Of a DNA stretch of 64,000 nucleotides, positions 49,835 through 57,648 are shown in pieces. Within the stretch, counting starts at the first letter, position 1. Each line of letters starts with the position of its first letter. The DNA comes from Alkalicaulis satelles (GTDB lineage Bacteria > Pseudomonadota > Alphaproteobacteria > Caulobacterales > Maricaulaceae), in assembly GCF_008630495.1 (NCBI RefSeq), contig NZ_VWOJ01000001.1:434001-498000 (forward strand), in the 5' to 3' direction. The translations under genes were made by a program, and so were the position numbers. Below the pieces are notes generated by a model. That model did not search any database and was not told the origin of the DNA. It worked only from the letters and a program-made list of their open reading frames with translations.

Positions 49835-51049
49835 ATGAGCACAGCCCCCGCCCCTGCCCGCACCTGGTTCTGGCGCTTCGTCCTGGCCGGCGCCGCCGCC
49901 TTTCTGATCCTGCTGGCCGCCGCCGCATGGATCATGCGCGAGCAGATCTTGCAGACCTTTCTGGACCCGGGCATTCCGTTTCAGACCTATGAGCGCCCGC
50001 CCGCGCCCGATTATACGTCATCCGAGGCCTGGGCCGTGCGCCCTGATGCGCTTCCCGAAGACCCGGATATCCCAGCGGTCTTTTTCGTGCACCCGACCAC
50101 GTATGAAGGCGGATCACACTGGAATGCGCCGTTTGACCGCCCGCAGGAGGCTGAGGTGCTGGCGCGCACCGTGCTGCCCAATTTCGCCGCGCCCTTCCTG
50201 GTCAGCGACGCCGTGCTGTTCGCGCCCCACTACCGCCAGGCGGCGCTCTACACCTTCATGAACAACCGCGAGGATTCGGTGCAGGCGCGCGAATTCGCCT
50301 ATCAGGACGTGCGCGCAGCTTTCCTGGCCTTCCTCGACGAGATCGGTCCCGACCGGCCCTTCCTGATCGCGGGCGCAGGCCAGGGCGCCAGCCAGGCGCT
50401 GGGCGTGCTGATCGACGAGGTCGCGCCCCGCGCCGATGTGCGCGAGCGTCTGGCGGCGGCCTATCTGATGGAATCGCCTGTACCGCTGGATCTGTTCTCC
50501 GGCCCGCTCGCCGGTCTGCCGCCCTGCCACACCCCGGAAGATGTGCGCTGCGTGATCGCCTGGGCGTCAGCGCGCCAGGACGAGCGCGGCCGGATCGAGG
50601 CGATCACACAGCGCGCCCGCGCCTGGGATGCCGATGGCGCGCTGGCGCCGGTCACCGGACGGGAGCTGTTATGCGTCAATCCGGTGCTGTGGACCACGGC
50701 GGAGGATTTCGCGCCGGCCCGCCTGCACCGCGGCGGCGCGGCGGCTGAAGGGCTCGCCCTGACCGACAGCCCCTCGCCCATGGCCGGCCAGACCGGCGCC
50801 CAGTGCCAGGCCGGCGTCCTGATGATCGACCAGCCGCGCACGCGCGCCCTGCGCCGCCCGTCGCGCGTGGGCGAGGACCGGCGCACTCCGCCCTTCAACC
50901 TGTTCTATATGGATATCCGCACCGATGCGGCCCGGCGTCTGGACACGCTGGCGCGCGTTCTGGAAGAAGAGCGCCGCTGGGCGCCGCCTCTGGAGGACAT
51001 GGAGGAGGTTGAGGTCGCCCCCATCGTGCCGATGAGGAATGGAGGCTAG
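49835..51049 (+). CDS. DUF3089 alpha/beta-hydrolase-like protein with altered nucleophile elbow
   Basis: A 404-aa protein. An N-terminal hydrophobic segment (about residues 11-33) anchors or exports it. The family block VFFVHPTTYEGGSHWNAP is present, and the later region with PVPLDLFSGPLAGLPPCHTP and CVNPVLWTT is typical. Members carry a GHSQG nucleophile elbow; here the corresponding stretch reads IAGAGQGAS with Gly182 in place of Ser and Ala in place of His. It therefore probably lacks hydrolase activity, unless another residue serves. Alpha/beta-hydrolase function should not be assumed. A hairpin element begins at the last base of the stop codon. Confidence 0.82.
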   Translation: MSTAPAPARTWFWRFVLAGAAAFLILLAAAAWIMREQILQTFLDPGIPFQTYERPPAPDYTSSEAWAVRPDALPEDPDIPAVFFVHPTTYEGGSHWNAPFDRPQEAEVLARTVLPNFAAPFLVSDAVLFAPHYRQAALYTFMNNREDSVQAREFAYQDVRAAFLAFLDEIGPDRPFLIAGAGQGASQALGVLIDEVAPRADVRERLAAAYLMESPVPLDLFSGPLAGLPPCHTPEDVRCVIAWASARQDERGRIEAITQRARAWDADGALAPVTGRELLCVNPVLWTTAEDFAPARLHRGGAAAEGLALTDSPSPMAGQTGAQCQAGVLMIDQPRTRALRRPSRVGEDRRTPPFNLFYMDIRTDAARRLDTLARVLEEERRWAPPLEDMEEVEVAPIVPMRNGG

Positions 51050-51096
51050 AGCGCAATCAAAACAAGTGGGAACCGGTTTTTTGATACATTGCGCTC
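51049..51096 (+). repeat. GGGAACCGG-core hairpin element, copy 2
   Basis: Outer arms GAGCGCAAT (51049-51057) and ATTGCGCTC (51088-51096), inner arms TCAAAA (51057-51062) and TTTTGA (51079-51084), core AAGTGGGAACCGGTTTT (51064-51080). The core is identical to copy 1 at 19896-19940 while the arms differ yet remain complementary. Like copy 1 it starts at a plus-strand stop codon between convergent genes. Confidence 0.8.
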
Positions 51097-51104
51097 CAGG
51101 TCAT

Positions 51105-51156
51105 GGCGTTAGAGCGTCCGGACTGAGGCCGTCTGGCCGGACCAGGCTCTAACGCC
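51105..51156. terminator. long imperfect hairpin between convergent genes
   Basis: Arms GGCGTTAGAGC (51105-51115) and GCTCTAACGCC (51146-51156) are perfect complements, extended inward by GTCCGG (51116-51121) and CCGGAC (51137-51142) with a 3-base bulge. It overlaps the stop codon of the minus-strand START-domain gene. It is likely a bidirectional transcription barrier or mRNA 3' end structure; there is no U-run. Confidence 0.55.
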
Positions 51157-51661
51157 CCGCTGCTGGGATCTGGCCCAGGGCTTCGGTCAGGGCGTAATCG
51201 CTGGCGCCGACGGTTTCGTAGCGCGCCCTGGCTTCGGTCTGGAAGGCGTTGACCAGAAATCGGATCGCGCGCGAGCGATTGGTGTCCACCAGCATCTGCA
51301 AAAGCGGATTGCGGAAGTGATAGCGGATCCAGAAATCCACCAGGGTTGAACCGTCCTCCAGCGCATGGAAGCGCCACTGATTGGCCAGATCGTCGAACGG
51401 GCCGGACAGATAGGCCACATCAATGCGCCGGCCGGGGCGGTCCAGGGTGACGCGGGTGGTGAAGCGCTCGCGCACGAAGCGGAAGCGCACGCGCGCCTCG
51501 GCGTCCAGCTCCCCCACTCCGGCGCGCACGTCCTCGCGGGTGACGCGCATGGCGCTGATCAACGGGATGAAACGGGGATAGGCGCGCACATCGCTGACCA
51601 GATCAAACAGATCGTCCGGGCGGTGTCGCAACCGCAGGCGTTCGACGTGTTCGGCCGCCAT
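51149..51661 (-). CDS. COQ10/RatA-like START-domain protein
   Basis: A 170-aa polyketide cyclase/START-fold protein of the COQ10 branch. The N-terminal pattern RLRHRPDDLFDLVSDVRAYP and FIPLISAMRVTRED is the hallmark, followed by the hydrophobic cavity strands and a C-terminal amphipathic helix with FLVNAFQTEARARYE. In mitochondria and alphaproteobacteria COQ10 proteins bind ubiquinone and aid its use in respiration. RatA toxin annotation of homologues is a legacy name. It ends within a hairpin and begins two bases after the lipA stop on the same strand, so the two are probably co-transcribed. Confidence 0.9.
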   Translation of the reverse strand: MAAEHVERLRLRHRPDDLFDLVSDVRAYPRFIPLISAMRVTREDVRAGVGELDAEARVRFRFVRERFTTRVTLDRPGRRIDVAYLSGPFDDLANQWRFHALEDGSTLVDFWIRYHFRNPLLQMLVDTNRSRAIRFLVNAFQTEARARYETVGASDYALTEALGQIPAAGR

Positions 51662-51663
51662 CG

Positions 51664-52632
51664 CTAGACCGTGCGCCCCGAAGCGATGGCCGCCTCGCGC
51701 GCAGCGCGCAGGCGCTGGAAATCCTCGCCGGCATGATAGCTCGAGCGGGTCAGCGGCGAGGCCGACACCATCAAAAAGCCCTTGGCGCGCGCGATGGTCT
51801 CATAACCCTTGAACTCGTCGGGGGTCACATAGCGCTCCACGGCCGCGTGCTTGCGGGTGGGCTGCAGGTATTGGCCGATGGTCAGAAAATCCACGCCCGC
51901 CGAGCGCATGTCGTCCATCACCTGCATCACCTCTTCACGGGTTTCACCCAGGCCGACCATCAGGCCGGACTTGGTGAACTGGGAAGGATCGCGCTCCTTG
52001 ACCCGCTCCAACAGGCGCAGCGAGTGGTAATAGCGCGCGCCGGGGCGGATGGAGAGATAGAGCCGCGGCACGGTTTCGAGATTGTGGTTGAACACGTCCG
52101 GGCGCGCATCGATCACCTGCTCGGCCGCGCCGGCCTTGCGCAGGAAATCAGGGGTCAGGATCTCGATCGTGGTCCCCGGCGAGGCGGCGCGGATGGCGCC
52201 GATCACATCGGCGAAGTGCTGCGCGCCGCCATCAGCCAGATCATCACGGTCCACCGAGGTGATGACCACATGCTCCAGCTCCATGGTGGCGGTCGCCTCG
52301 GCGACGCGGCGCGGCTCGTCGGCATCCAGCGCGTCCGGCATGCCGGTCTTCACATTGCAAAAGCTGCATGCGCGCGTGCAGGTGTCGCCCATGATCATGA
52401 AGGTGGCGTGCTTCTTGGACCAGCACTCGCCGATATTGGGGCAGCCGGCCTCTTCGCACACCGTGACGAGGTTCTTTTCCTTCACCAGCTTGCGGGTCTC
52501 GTCGAACACCTCGCCCGAGGGCGCGCGTACGCGAATCCACTCCGGCTTGCGCAGGACCGGCGTATCAGGCCGCTTCTGCTTTTCCGGATGGCGCTGGGCG
52601 CGGGCGTTGCGGGCGTCGATGAGCGTTGTCAT
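51664..52632 (-). CDS. lipA: lipoyl synthase
   Basis: A 322-aa radical-SAM enzyme inserting sulfur into octanoyl groups of lipoyl domains. Both [4Fe-4S] sites are visible: the auxiliary cluster motif [12 protein letters not shown] and the radical-SAM [10 protein letters not shown]. The C-terminal [17 protein letters not shown] contains the conserved RSSYHA serine ligand. I chose the ATG at 52632 ([10 protein letters not shown]); a longer frame exists without similarity. It supplies lipoate to the dehydrogenase complexes whose E3, lpdA, lies 1.5 kb upstream on the same strand. The COQ10-like gene follows after two bases. Confidence 0.97.
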   Translation of the reverse strand: MTTLIDARNARAQRHPEKQKRPDTPVLRKPEWIRVRAPSGEVFDETRKLVKEKNLVTVCEEAGCPNIGECWSKKHATFMIMGDTCTRACSFCNVKTGMPDALDADEPRRVAEATATMELEHVVITSVDRDDLADGGAQHFADVIGAIRAASPGTTIEILTPDFLRKAGAAEQVIDARPDVFNHNLETVPRLYLSIRPGARYYHSLRLLERVKERDPSQFTKSGLMVGLGETREEVMQVMDDMRSAGVDFLTIGQYLQPTRKHAAVERYVTPDEFKGYETIARAKGFLMVSASPLTRSSYHAGEDFQRLRAAREAAIASGRTV

Positions 52633-52703
52633 GGCGCGGAAGATGGACCTCGCGGGCGCGCCGTTCAAGCGCGCGGTGCTTCATGAAACAGCAGACCTGG
52701 CGG

Positions 52704-53960
52704 TCAGGCTTCGCTGGCGGAGCTGGTTTCCAGACCCTTGAGCGATTCGCGCCCGAAGATCGCCAGCGTCCAGGCGCCCAGCCCGATGCACAGGACCAGC
52801 GGCAGAACGATGAAGCCCAGCACCGGCACCGCGCTGAGCGCAATGATGGCGATGATGGCCAGGAAGAAGGACACGGTGCGCAAGCCCAGCCCGGCCACCG
52901 TCCCGGTGCGGTTCATCACCGCGTCGCCCACCACCAGCCCGCCAAAGGCGAAGGCCAGGAACAGCACGATCGGGAAGGCCAGGAACAAAAGCATGGCCAG
53001 CGGGATGCCGATAATGGTGACCGCCAGCAGCACGAACAGGGTCAAGGTCAGCACCGGCAGCAGGGCCAGCACCACCAGGCCGAGGAAACCCGATACGAAG
53101 GGACGCCGGCGGAAAGAGGCCGCCACGGCGCCGACGCCGCGCGGCGCCACGATGGAGGCCAGAAGGCCCAACAGGAAGGCGCTGGCGCCCAATACGCCGC
53201 CCACCGCCCAGGGCGAAGGCAGGAAGCGCATGGAAATCTCCGGTCCGGTTCCCCGGCGCGCCCGGCGGCTGTCTTCAAACGGCGCTTCGATATAATTGAG
53301 GTCGGCCACATCCGCGCCCTCGGACAGCTCGGGCGGATTGGGCGAGCGCACGGTCACCGGGCCGGTGATGCTGGCGCTGCTGGTGAAGCGCACATGACGC
53401 CCGGCGATCTCCAGCGGGCCGTTCACAACGCCGGAAATGCGCACATCGCGCGCCGACAGCTTGCCCCCGCGCACCAGCGCGCCCTCGATGATGATCTCGC
53501 GTCCGGCCCAGTCCGCCGGGCCTGAAACCTCGCCGTCACGGCCCAGCGTGATCAGCGCGCCGCGCACATTCATTTCACCAGCGACCGTATTGAGCACGGT
53601 GATATTGGCGCCCGCGGCGGACACGTCCCCGCCCACCGGCGCATCAATGGTGATATTGGCGGCAAAGCCGGAAATATCGCCATGAACGGGTCCGGCGATG
53701 GTCACGTTGGCCGCCGCCAGATCCAGGTCTCCGCCGATATCAGCGCTGGAGAAAAAATCAGCCGAGGCGGCCGAGACCGAACCGCCGACCCGGCCGCTCA
53801 GCCGCACATTGGCCCCGGCGATGTTCACATCGCCGCGCTCGTCCAGATCAAGCTGCAGATTGCCGCCGACATATTGCGCCGAGGCGCCGCCAGCCAGCAG
53901 GGCGCCGGCGGTCATGGCGCCAGCCAGGCCGGAGAGGATTGCACGCAGCACCGTCTTCAT
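52704..53960 (-). CDS. exported polymer-forming (bactofilin-like repeat) protein with C-terminal membrane domain
   Basis: A 418-aa protein with a signal peptide (cleaved near GGASA-QYVG). Residues about 27-200 are short beta-helix-like repeats of the polymer-forming/bactofilin type (GRVGGSVSAASADFFSSADI, APVGGDVSAAGANITVL). A short linker leads to a C-terminal region with four or five membrane spans (about residues 245-400). Similar proteins with an exported beta-helix and a DUF8173-like membrane end occur in alphaproteobacteria and elsewhere; role unknown, possibly envelope stress or surface organisation. Two tandem palindromic operator sites lie about 100 bases upstream. It stands between lipA and lpdA but seems independently regulated. 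Confidence 0.8.
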   Translation of the reverse strand: MKTVLRAILSGLAGAMTAGALLAGGASAQYVGGNLQLDLDERGDVNIAGANVRLSGRVGGSVSAASADFFSSADIGGDLDLAAANVTIAGPVHGDISGFAANITIDAPVGGDVSAAGANITVLNTVAGEMNVRGALITLGRDGEVSGPADWAGREIIIEGALVRGGKLSARDVRISGVVNGPLEIAGRHVRFTSSASITGPVTVRSPNPPELSEGADVADLNYIEAPFEDSRRARRGTGPEISMRFLPSPWAVGGVLGASAFLLGLLASIVAPRGVGAVAASFRRRPFVSGFLGLVVLALLPVLTLTLFVLLAVTIIGIPLAMLLFLAFPIVLFLAFAFGGLVVGDAVMNRTGTVAGLGLRTVSFFLAIIAIIALSAVPVLGFIVLPLVLCIGLGAWTLAIFGRESLKGLETSSASEA

Positions 53961-54057
53961 GGGCGTTTCTCCTGAGCGAACCGCCGGACCGGCCGGCGCG
54001 GGCTTATGCCCTGTTGTCCGGTCCGGATCGGCGGCGGTCTCTTGTTATGGACCAACC

Positions 54058-54092
54058 ATATCGAAACTCGATATCATATCGAAACTCGATAA
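54058..54092. promoter_or_regulatory. two tandem palindromic operators
   Basis: ATATCGAAACTCGATAT at 54058-54074 is a perfect palindrome (7-bp arms, 3-base centre). ATATCGAAACTCGATAA at 54076-54092 repeats it with one mismatch, exactly 18 bp later, placing both on nearly the same DNA face. Between them, on the minus strand, is TATGAT, a -10-like hexamer. They lie 98-132 bases upstream of the 53960 start and probably bind a dimeric repressor, PadR-like by guess. Confidence 0.6.
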
Positions 54093-54158
54093 GAAAGCGG
54101 AATGTGCCGGATGACAGCAATTTCATGAAGTCCAGGTCAGCCCGCCGTCACCCCTGCG

Positions 54159-55574
54159 TCAGATATGCAAGGCCCGCCCGTAGGCGTCCAGCACGCTCTC
54201 ATGCATCATCTCGCTTAAGGTCGGATGGGGGAAGACGGTGTGCATCAGCTCGGCCTCGGTGGTTTCGAGCGCCATGCCCACGGCATAGCCCTGTATGAGC
54301 TCGGTCACCTCGGCGCCGATCATGTGGGCGCCCAGAAGCTCGCCGGTCCTGGCGTCGAATATGGTCTTGATCAGGCCCTGATCCTCGTCCAGCGCAATCG
54401 CCTTGCCATTGCCCACAAAAGGGAAGCGCCCGATCTTCAGCTCATGGCCGGCCTCTTTGGCCCTGGCCTCGGTCAGCCCCACAGAGGCGATCTGGGGGTG
54501 GCAATAGGTGCAGCCGGGAATGTTCGCCTTGTTCATGGGATGGGGCTTGAGCCCGGCGATGGCCTCCACGCAGATCACGCCTTCATGGGAAGCCTTGTGG
54601 GCCAGCCAGGGCGCGCCGGCCACGTCGCCGATAGCGTAGAGCCCCTTCACATTGGTGCGCCCGTAACCGTCGGTCTTCACATGGCCGCGGTCCAGCTCCA
54701 CGCCGAGCGCCTCCAGGCCGATATTCTCCACATTGCCGGTGATCCCGATGGCGAGAATCACTTTCTCGGCTTCGATCGTCTTTTCCTTGCCGTCACCGGC
54801 CTTCACGGTCGCGCGCACGCCCTTGTCACGCTTGTCGAGCTTGTCCACCTGGGCGGATGTGAGAAGGGTCATGCCCTTCTTGCGGAAAGTCTTGAGCGCC
54901 ATGGCGGAGATTTCCGCGTCCTCGGCCGGCAGGATGCGGTCCGCCATCTCCACCACGCTCACTTCGGCGCCCATGGCGTGATAGAAGCTGGCGAATTCCA
55001 TGCCGATAGCGCCCGAACCGATCACCAGCACCGATTTGGGCATGGTTTCGGGGACCATGGCTTCCTTATAGGTCCAGATCGACTGGCCGTCCGGCTCCAG
55101 CCCGGCCTTGGGCAGGGTGCGCGCGCGCGCGCCGGTGGCCAGGATCACGTGTCTGGCCGCAAGCTTTTGCTCCTTGCCGTCCTTGCCGCGCACGGTCACG
55201 CCGGGCGCGCCCTGTCCCTTGGTCAGGCGCGCCTCGCCGTCCACCACCGTGATCTTGTGCTTCTTCATCAGGCCGGAGACGCCCGTGGACAGGCGCTTGG
55301 CGACCTGGCGCGAGCGCTTGACCACGGCGGATATGTCAAAGCTGACCTTCTCGGCCTTCAGCCCGAACTCTTCGGCGCGGTGGAACAGCTCATAGACGTC
55401 AGCGGTACGCAACAACGCCTTGGTGGGGATGCAGCCCCAGTTCAGGCAGATGCCGCCCATATGCTCGCGCTCGACCACAGCGGTCTTCAGCCCCAGCTGG
55501 GCGGCGCGGATGGCGGCCACATAGCCGCCCGGTCCGCCGCCAATCACGATCAGGTCAAATTGCGTTGCCGACAT
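54159..55574 (-). CDS. lpdA: dihydrolipoyl dehydrogenase (E3)
   Basis: A 471-aa flavoprotein that reoxidises dihydrolipoyl groups of 2-oxoacid dehydrogenase complexes with NAD. FAD-binding GGGPGGYVAAIRAAQLG leads the protein, the redox disulfide is C43-C48 in GGICLNWGCIPTK, the NAD-binding fold has VIGSGAIGMEFASFY, and the C-terminal HPTLSEMMHE carries the catalytic His-Glu pair. The gene is not next to other pyruvate dehydrogenase subunits in this window. lipA on the same strand 1.5 kb downstream is a functional partner. The stop is followed by a 198-base spacer holding operators for the polymer-forming gene. Confidence 0.97.
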   Translation of the reverse strand: MSATQFDLIVIGGGPGGYVAAIRAAQLGLKTAVVEREHMGGICLNWGCIPTKALLRTADVYELFHRAEEFGLKAEKVSFDISAVVKRSRQVAKRLSTGVSGLMKKHKITVVDGEARLTKGQGAPGVTVRGKDGKEQKLAARHVILATGARARTLPKAGLEPDGQSIWTYKEAMVPETMPKSVLVIGSGAIGMEFASFYHAMGAEVSVVEMADRILPAEDAEISAMALKTFRKKGMTLLTSAQVDKLDKRDKGVRATVKAGDGKEKTIEAEKVILAIGITGNVENIGLEALGVELDRGHVKTDGYGRTNVKGLYAIGDVAGAPWLAHKASHEGVICVEAIAGLKPHPMNKANIPGCTYCHPQIASVGLTEARAKEAGHELKIGRFPFVGNGKAIALDEDQGLIKTIFDARTGELLGAHMIGAEVTELIQGYAVGMALETTEAELMHTVFPHPTLSEMMHESVLDAYGRALHI

Positions 55575-55745
55575 GGGATGCGCGCTCCGTTCTCCTGGCC
55601 TGTGCGGTCATCCCCCAGAGCAGGGGGAAAATCAACCGCCCGGGCGTTTCCCCTCCGAGGATTGATCGTCCGGCAAAATTCACCTTCGCCCCGCCCCCGA
55701 CTCGCGTCAGGGTTTGAACGCCAACAAGGCAAGGGGAGGTTATCC

Positions 55746-56354
55746 ATGACCATACAACGCATACTTGCCCTTACAGGCGCGGCGGCCTGTCTGGCTGTCC
55801 ACGCGCCCGCCGCCCACGCGCAGACCGGCTTTGACCCCTATCTCGGACAGGTTGCATTCGTCGGCCAGGCGCAATGTCCTCAGGGATGGTATGAGGCCAA
55901 TGGCCAAATCCTGCAGATCAACCAGAACGTCGCGCTGTTTTCGCTGCTTTCCACACAGTATGGCGGCAATGGCCAGACCACATTTGCGCTGCCCGACCTG
56001 CGCGGGCGCGCCCTTGTCGGAACCGGCTCGACGCCTGTCGGCCCCTATGTCACCGGTCAGTCAGGCGGTCAGGAAACTGCCGTGATGAACATATCCCAGA
56101 TGCCCGCCCACACGCACAATCTGATGGCCGCTGACCGGCCCGGCACAACCAATTCGCCGGCGGGCGCCGACCTGGCCGAGCAAAGCGGCACCGGGGTCAA
56201 TTCCTATGCCGGCGGAGCGCCGACTTCGCCCATGCCCATGGCGACCGGCATTATCGGCGTCACCGGCGACGCCCAGCCCTTCAACATCGTCCAGCCCTCG
56301 CTCGGCATGCGCTACTGCATCGCCTACACGGGCATATACCCGCCCCGTCCGTAA
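55746..56354 (+). CDS. exported phage tail-collar-domain protein 1 (MdpB-like)
   Basis: A 202-aa protein with a signal peptide (cleavage probably after PAAHA-Q, residue about 26). The mature part has the tail-collar domain: CPQGWYEANGQILQINQN, ALFSLLSTQYGGNGQTTFAL, PDLRGRALVGTGS, and a later MPAHTHN. This domain occurs in T4-like short tail fibres (collar) and in small bacterial microcystin-dependent MdpB proteins. With a signal peptide and no phage neighbours it is probably a secreted or surface protein. AGGGGAGG precedes the ATG. First of three paralogues in tandem. Confidence 0.88.
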   Translation: MTIQRILALTGAAACLAVHAPAAHAQTGFDPYLGQVAFVGQAQCPQGWYEANGQILQINQNVALFSLLSTQYGGNGQTTFALPDLRGRALVGTGSTPVGPYVTGQSGGQETAVMNISQMPAHTHNLMAADRPGTTNSPAGADLAEQSGTGVNSYAGGAPTSPMPMATGIIGVTGDAQPFNIVQPSLGMRYCIAYTGIYPPRP

Positions 56355-56377
56355 GCCGCACAATGGAGATCAAGATC

Positions 56378-56983
56378 ATGAAATCGTTCAAAATCCTGCT
56401 GGCGGCCGCAGGCTCAGCCGCCGCCATGGCGGGGCTCGCCAGCCCGGCGCACAGCCAGGCCGATCCGTATCTTGGCCAGATCACCAGCTACGCCTTTGAT
56501 TTCTGCCCTCAGGGATGGGCCCCTGCAGCCGGCCAGATACTGTCCGTCTCGCAGTATACGGCGCTGTTTTCGCTCTATGGCGCCACCTATGGCGGCGATG
56601 GCGTCACGACATTCGCCCTGCCGAACCTGTCCGGCCGCCATGCCGCCGGCGCCGGTCAGGGCCCCGGTCTTGACCCGGTGATGCGAGGCCAGAGCTTCGG
56701 CCAGACGTCCGTGTCTCTGACGATCGACCAGATGCCGGCGCATAATCACAGCTTCCACGCGTCCAGCCAGGCGCCTGACTCACCGGACCCGGAGGGCGGC
56801 AGCTATGCGACATATCCGCCGCAGTCCGTGGCCTATGCCGAAGCGGGCCTGTCTGACGTCGCCCTGAACCCGGCCGTGATTCCGCCCGCAGGCACTGGCG
56901 CGCCCATACCCTTGCGTCAGCCCTATCTGGCGATGAGCTGGTGCGTGGCCATGCAAGGCCTCTATCCCTCGCGGCCCGATTGA
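56378..56983 (+). CDS. exported phage tail-collar-domain protein 2
   Basis: A 201-aa paralogue of the preceding gene. It has an N-terminal signal peptide (MKSFKILLAAAGSAAAM, cleavage near SPAHS-Q) and the same plan: DPYLGQITSYAFDFCPQGWA, GQILSVSQYTALFSLYGATY, GGDGVTTFALPNLSGR and MPAHNHS. Similarity to copies 1 and 3 lies in these blocks, while the last 60 residues differ. The start at 56378 is preceded by GGAGAT at nine bases. A gap of 23 bases separates it from copy 1, so they are co-transcribed. Function unknown. Confidence 0.88.
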   Translation: MKSFKILLAAAGSAAAMAGLASPAHSQADPYLGQITSYAFDFCPQGWAPAAGQILSVSQYTALFSLYGATYGGDGVTTFALPNLSGRHAAGAGQGPGLDPVMRGQSFGQTSVSLTIDQMPAHNHSFHASSQAPDSPDPEGGSYATYPPQSVAYAEAGLSDVALNPAVIPPAGTGAPIPLRQPYLAMSWCVAMQGLYPSRPD

Positions 56984-56997
56984 AAAGGACCAATTCC

Positions 56998-57585
56998 ATG
57001 AAACGCATGATGATGATGGCTGCCGGCCTTGCCGCCGCCGCCCTGTGCCAGGGCGAGAGCCATGCCCAGGCCGATTACTACATCGCGGATGTGATCCTCG
57101 TGGGCTATGACTTCTGTCCTCAGGATACGGTTGAAGCCAATGGGCAAATCCTGAGCATCGCCCAGAACCAGGCCCTGTACTCCCTGATCGGGAGCACCTA
57201 TGGCGGCAATGGCGTCACCACCTTCGCCGTCCCTGATCTGCGCGGCCGCATTCCGGTTGGCGCCGGAACCGGTCCTGGCCTCAGCCCCGTGACGAGGGGC
57301 CAGTCCTATGGCGCTGGGCAAGTGACGTTGACACAAAGCAATTTGGCGCCTCACACCCATACCGTGCTGGGGTCAAGCACGCTGGCCGATACAGTCAGCC
57401 CCGAGAACGCGTCACCGCCCACTTTCGCCCAGAACCGCTACAAGACCGGCGGCATTGATGTGACGATGGATGACGACACCATCTCCCATACCGGCGGCTC
57501 TCAGCCGGTGGACATCCACGCCCCCACACTGGGCCTGCGCTTCTGCATGGTCATAACCGGCGTTTATCCCACGCCGCCCGATTAA
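56998..57585 (+). CDS. exported phage tail-collar-domain protein 3
   Basis: A 195-aa third paralogue. A Met-rich signal peptide (MKRMMMMAAGLAAAALC, cleavage near ESHAQ-A) precedes the collar domain: VGYDFCPQDTVEANGQILS, QNQALYSLIGSTYGGNGVTT, FAVPDLRGRIPVGAGTG, and LAPHTHT near residue 120. It ends with a C-terminal GLRFCMVITGVYPTPPD, which matches the C-terminal RYCIAYTGIYPPRP of copy 1. AAGGA precedes the ATG by eight bases, and it begins 14 bases after copy 2. A strong Rho-independent terminator follows. Confidence 0.88.
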   Translation: MKRMMMMAAGLAAAALCQGESHAQADYYIADVILVGYDFCPQDTVEANGQILSIAQNQALYSLIGSTYGGNGVTTFAVPDLRGRIPVGAGTGPGLSPVTRGQSYGAGQVTLTQSNLAPHTHTVLGSSTLADTVSPENASPPTFAQNRYKTGGIDVTMDDDTISHTGGSQPVDIHAPTLGLRFCMVITGVYPTPPD

Positions 57586-57607
57586 CGCCTGTCACGCCTG
57601 AAGCAGA

Positions 57608-57634
57608 CCCCCGGCCCTGGCGGCCGGGGGTTTT
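57608..57634 (+). terminator. Rho-independent terminator after the tail-collar operon
   Basis: Perfect 9-bp stem CCCCCGGCC (57608-57616) and GGCCGGGGG (57622-57630) with a 5-base loop, followed by TTTT (57631-57634). It closes the three-gene collar-protein operon 22 bases after its last stop codon and faces the convergent smpB gene. Confidence 0.9.
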
Positions 57635-57648
57635 CGCACGCGCGCGCC

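Noticed and set aside
55612-55627. CCCCC-GGGGG hairpin before the tail-collar operon
   Set aside because: Only five base pairs, no T-run on either strand and not at the end of a transcript, so it is not called as a terminator.
54225-55745. Long open frame antisense to lpdA leading into the first tail-collar gene
   Set aside because: The similarity of the product to collar proteins starts only at 55746 with a signal peptide and a good ribosome-binding site; the upstream part is the reverse complement of lpdA kept open by high GC.
55746-57585. Prophage remnant suggested by tail-collar domains
   Set aside because: No integrase, terminase, capsid, lysis or att-like repeats nearby; all three proteins have signal peptides and flanking genes are core genes.
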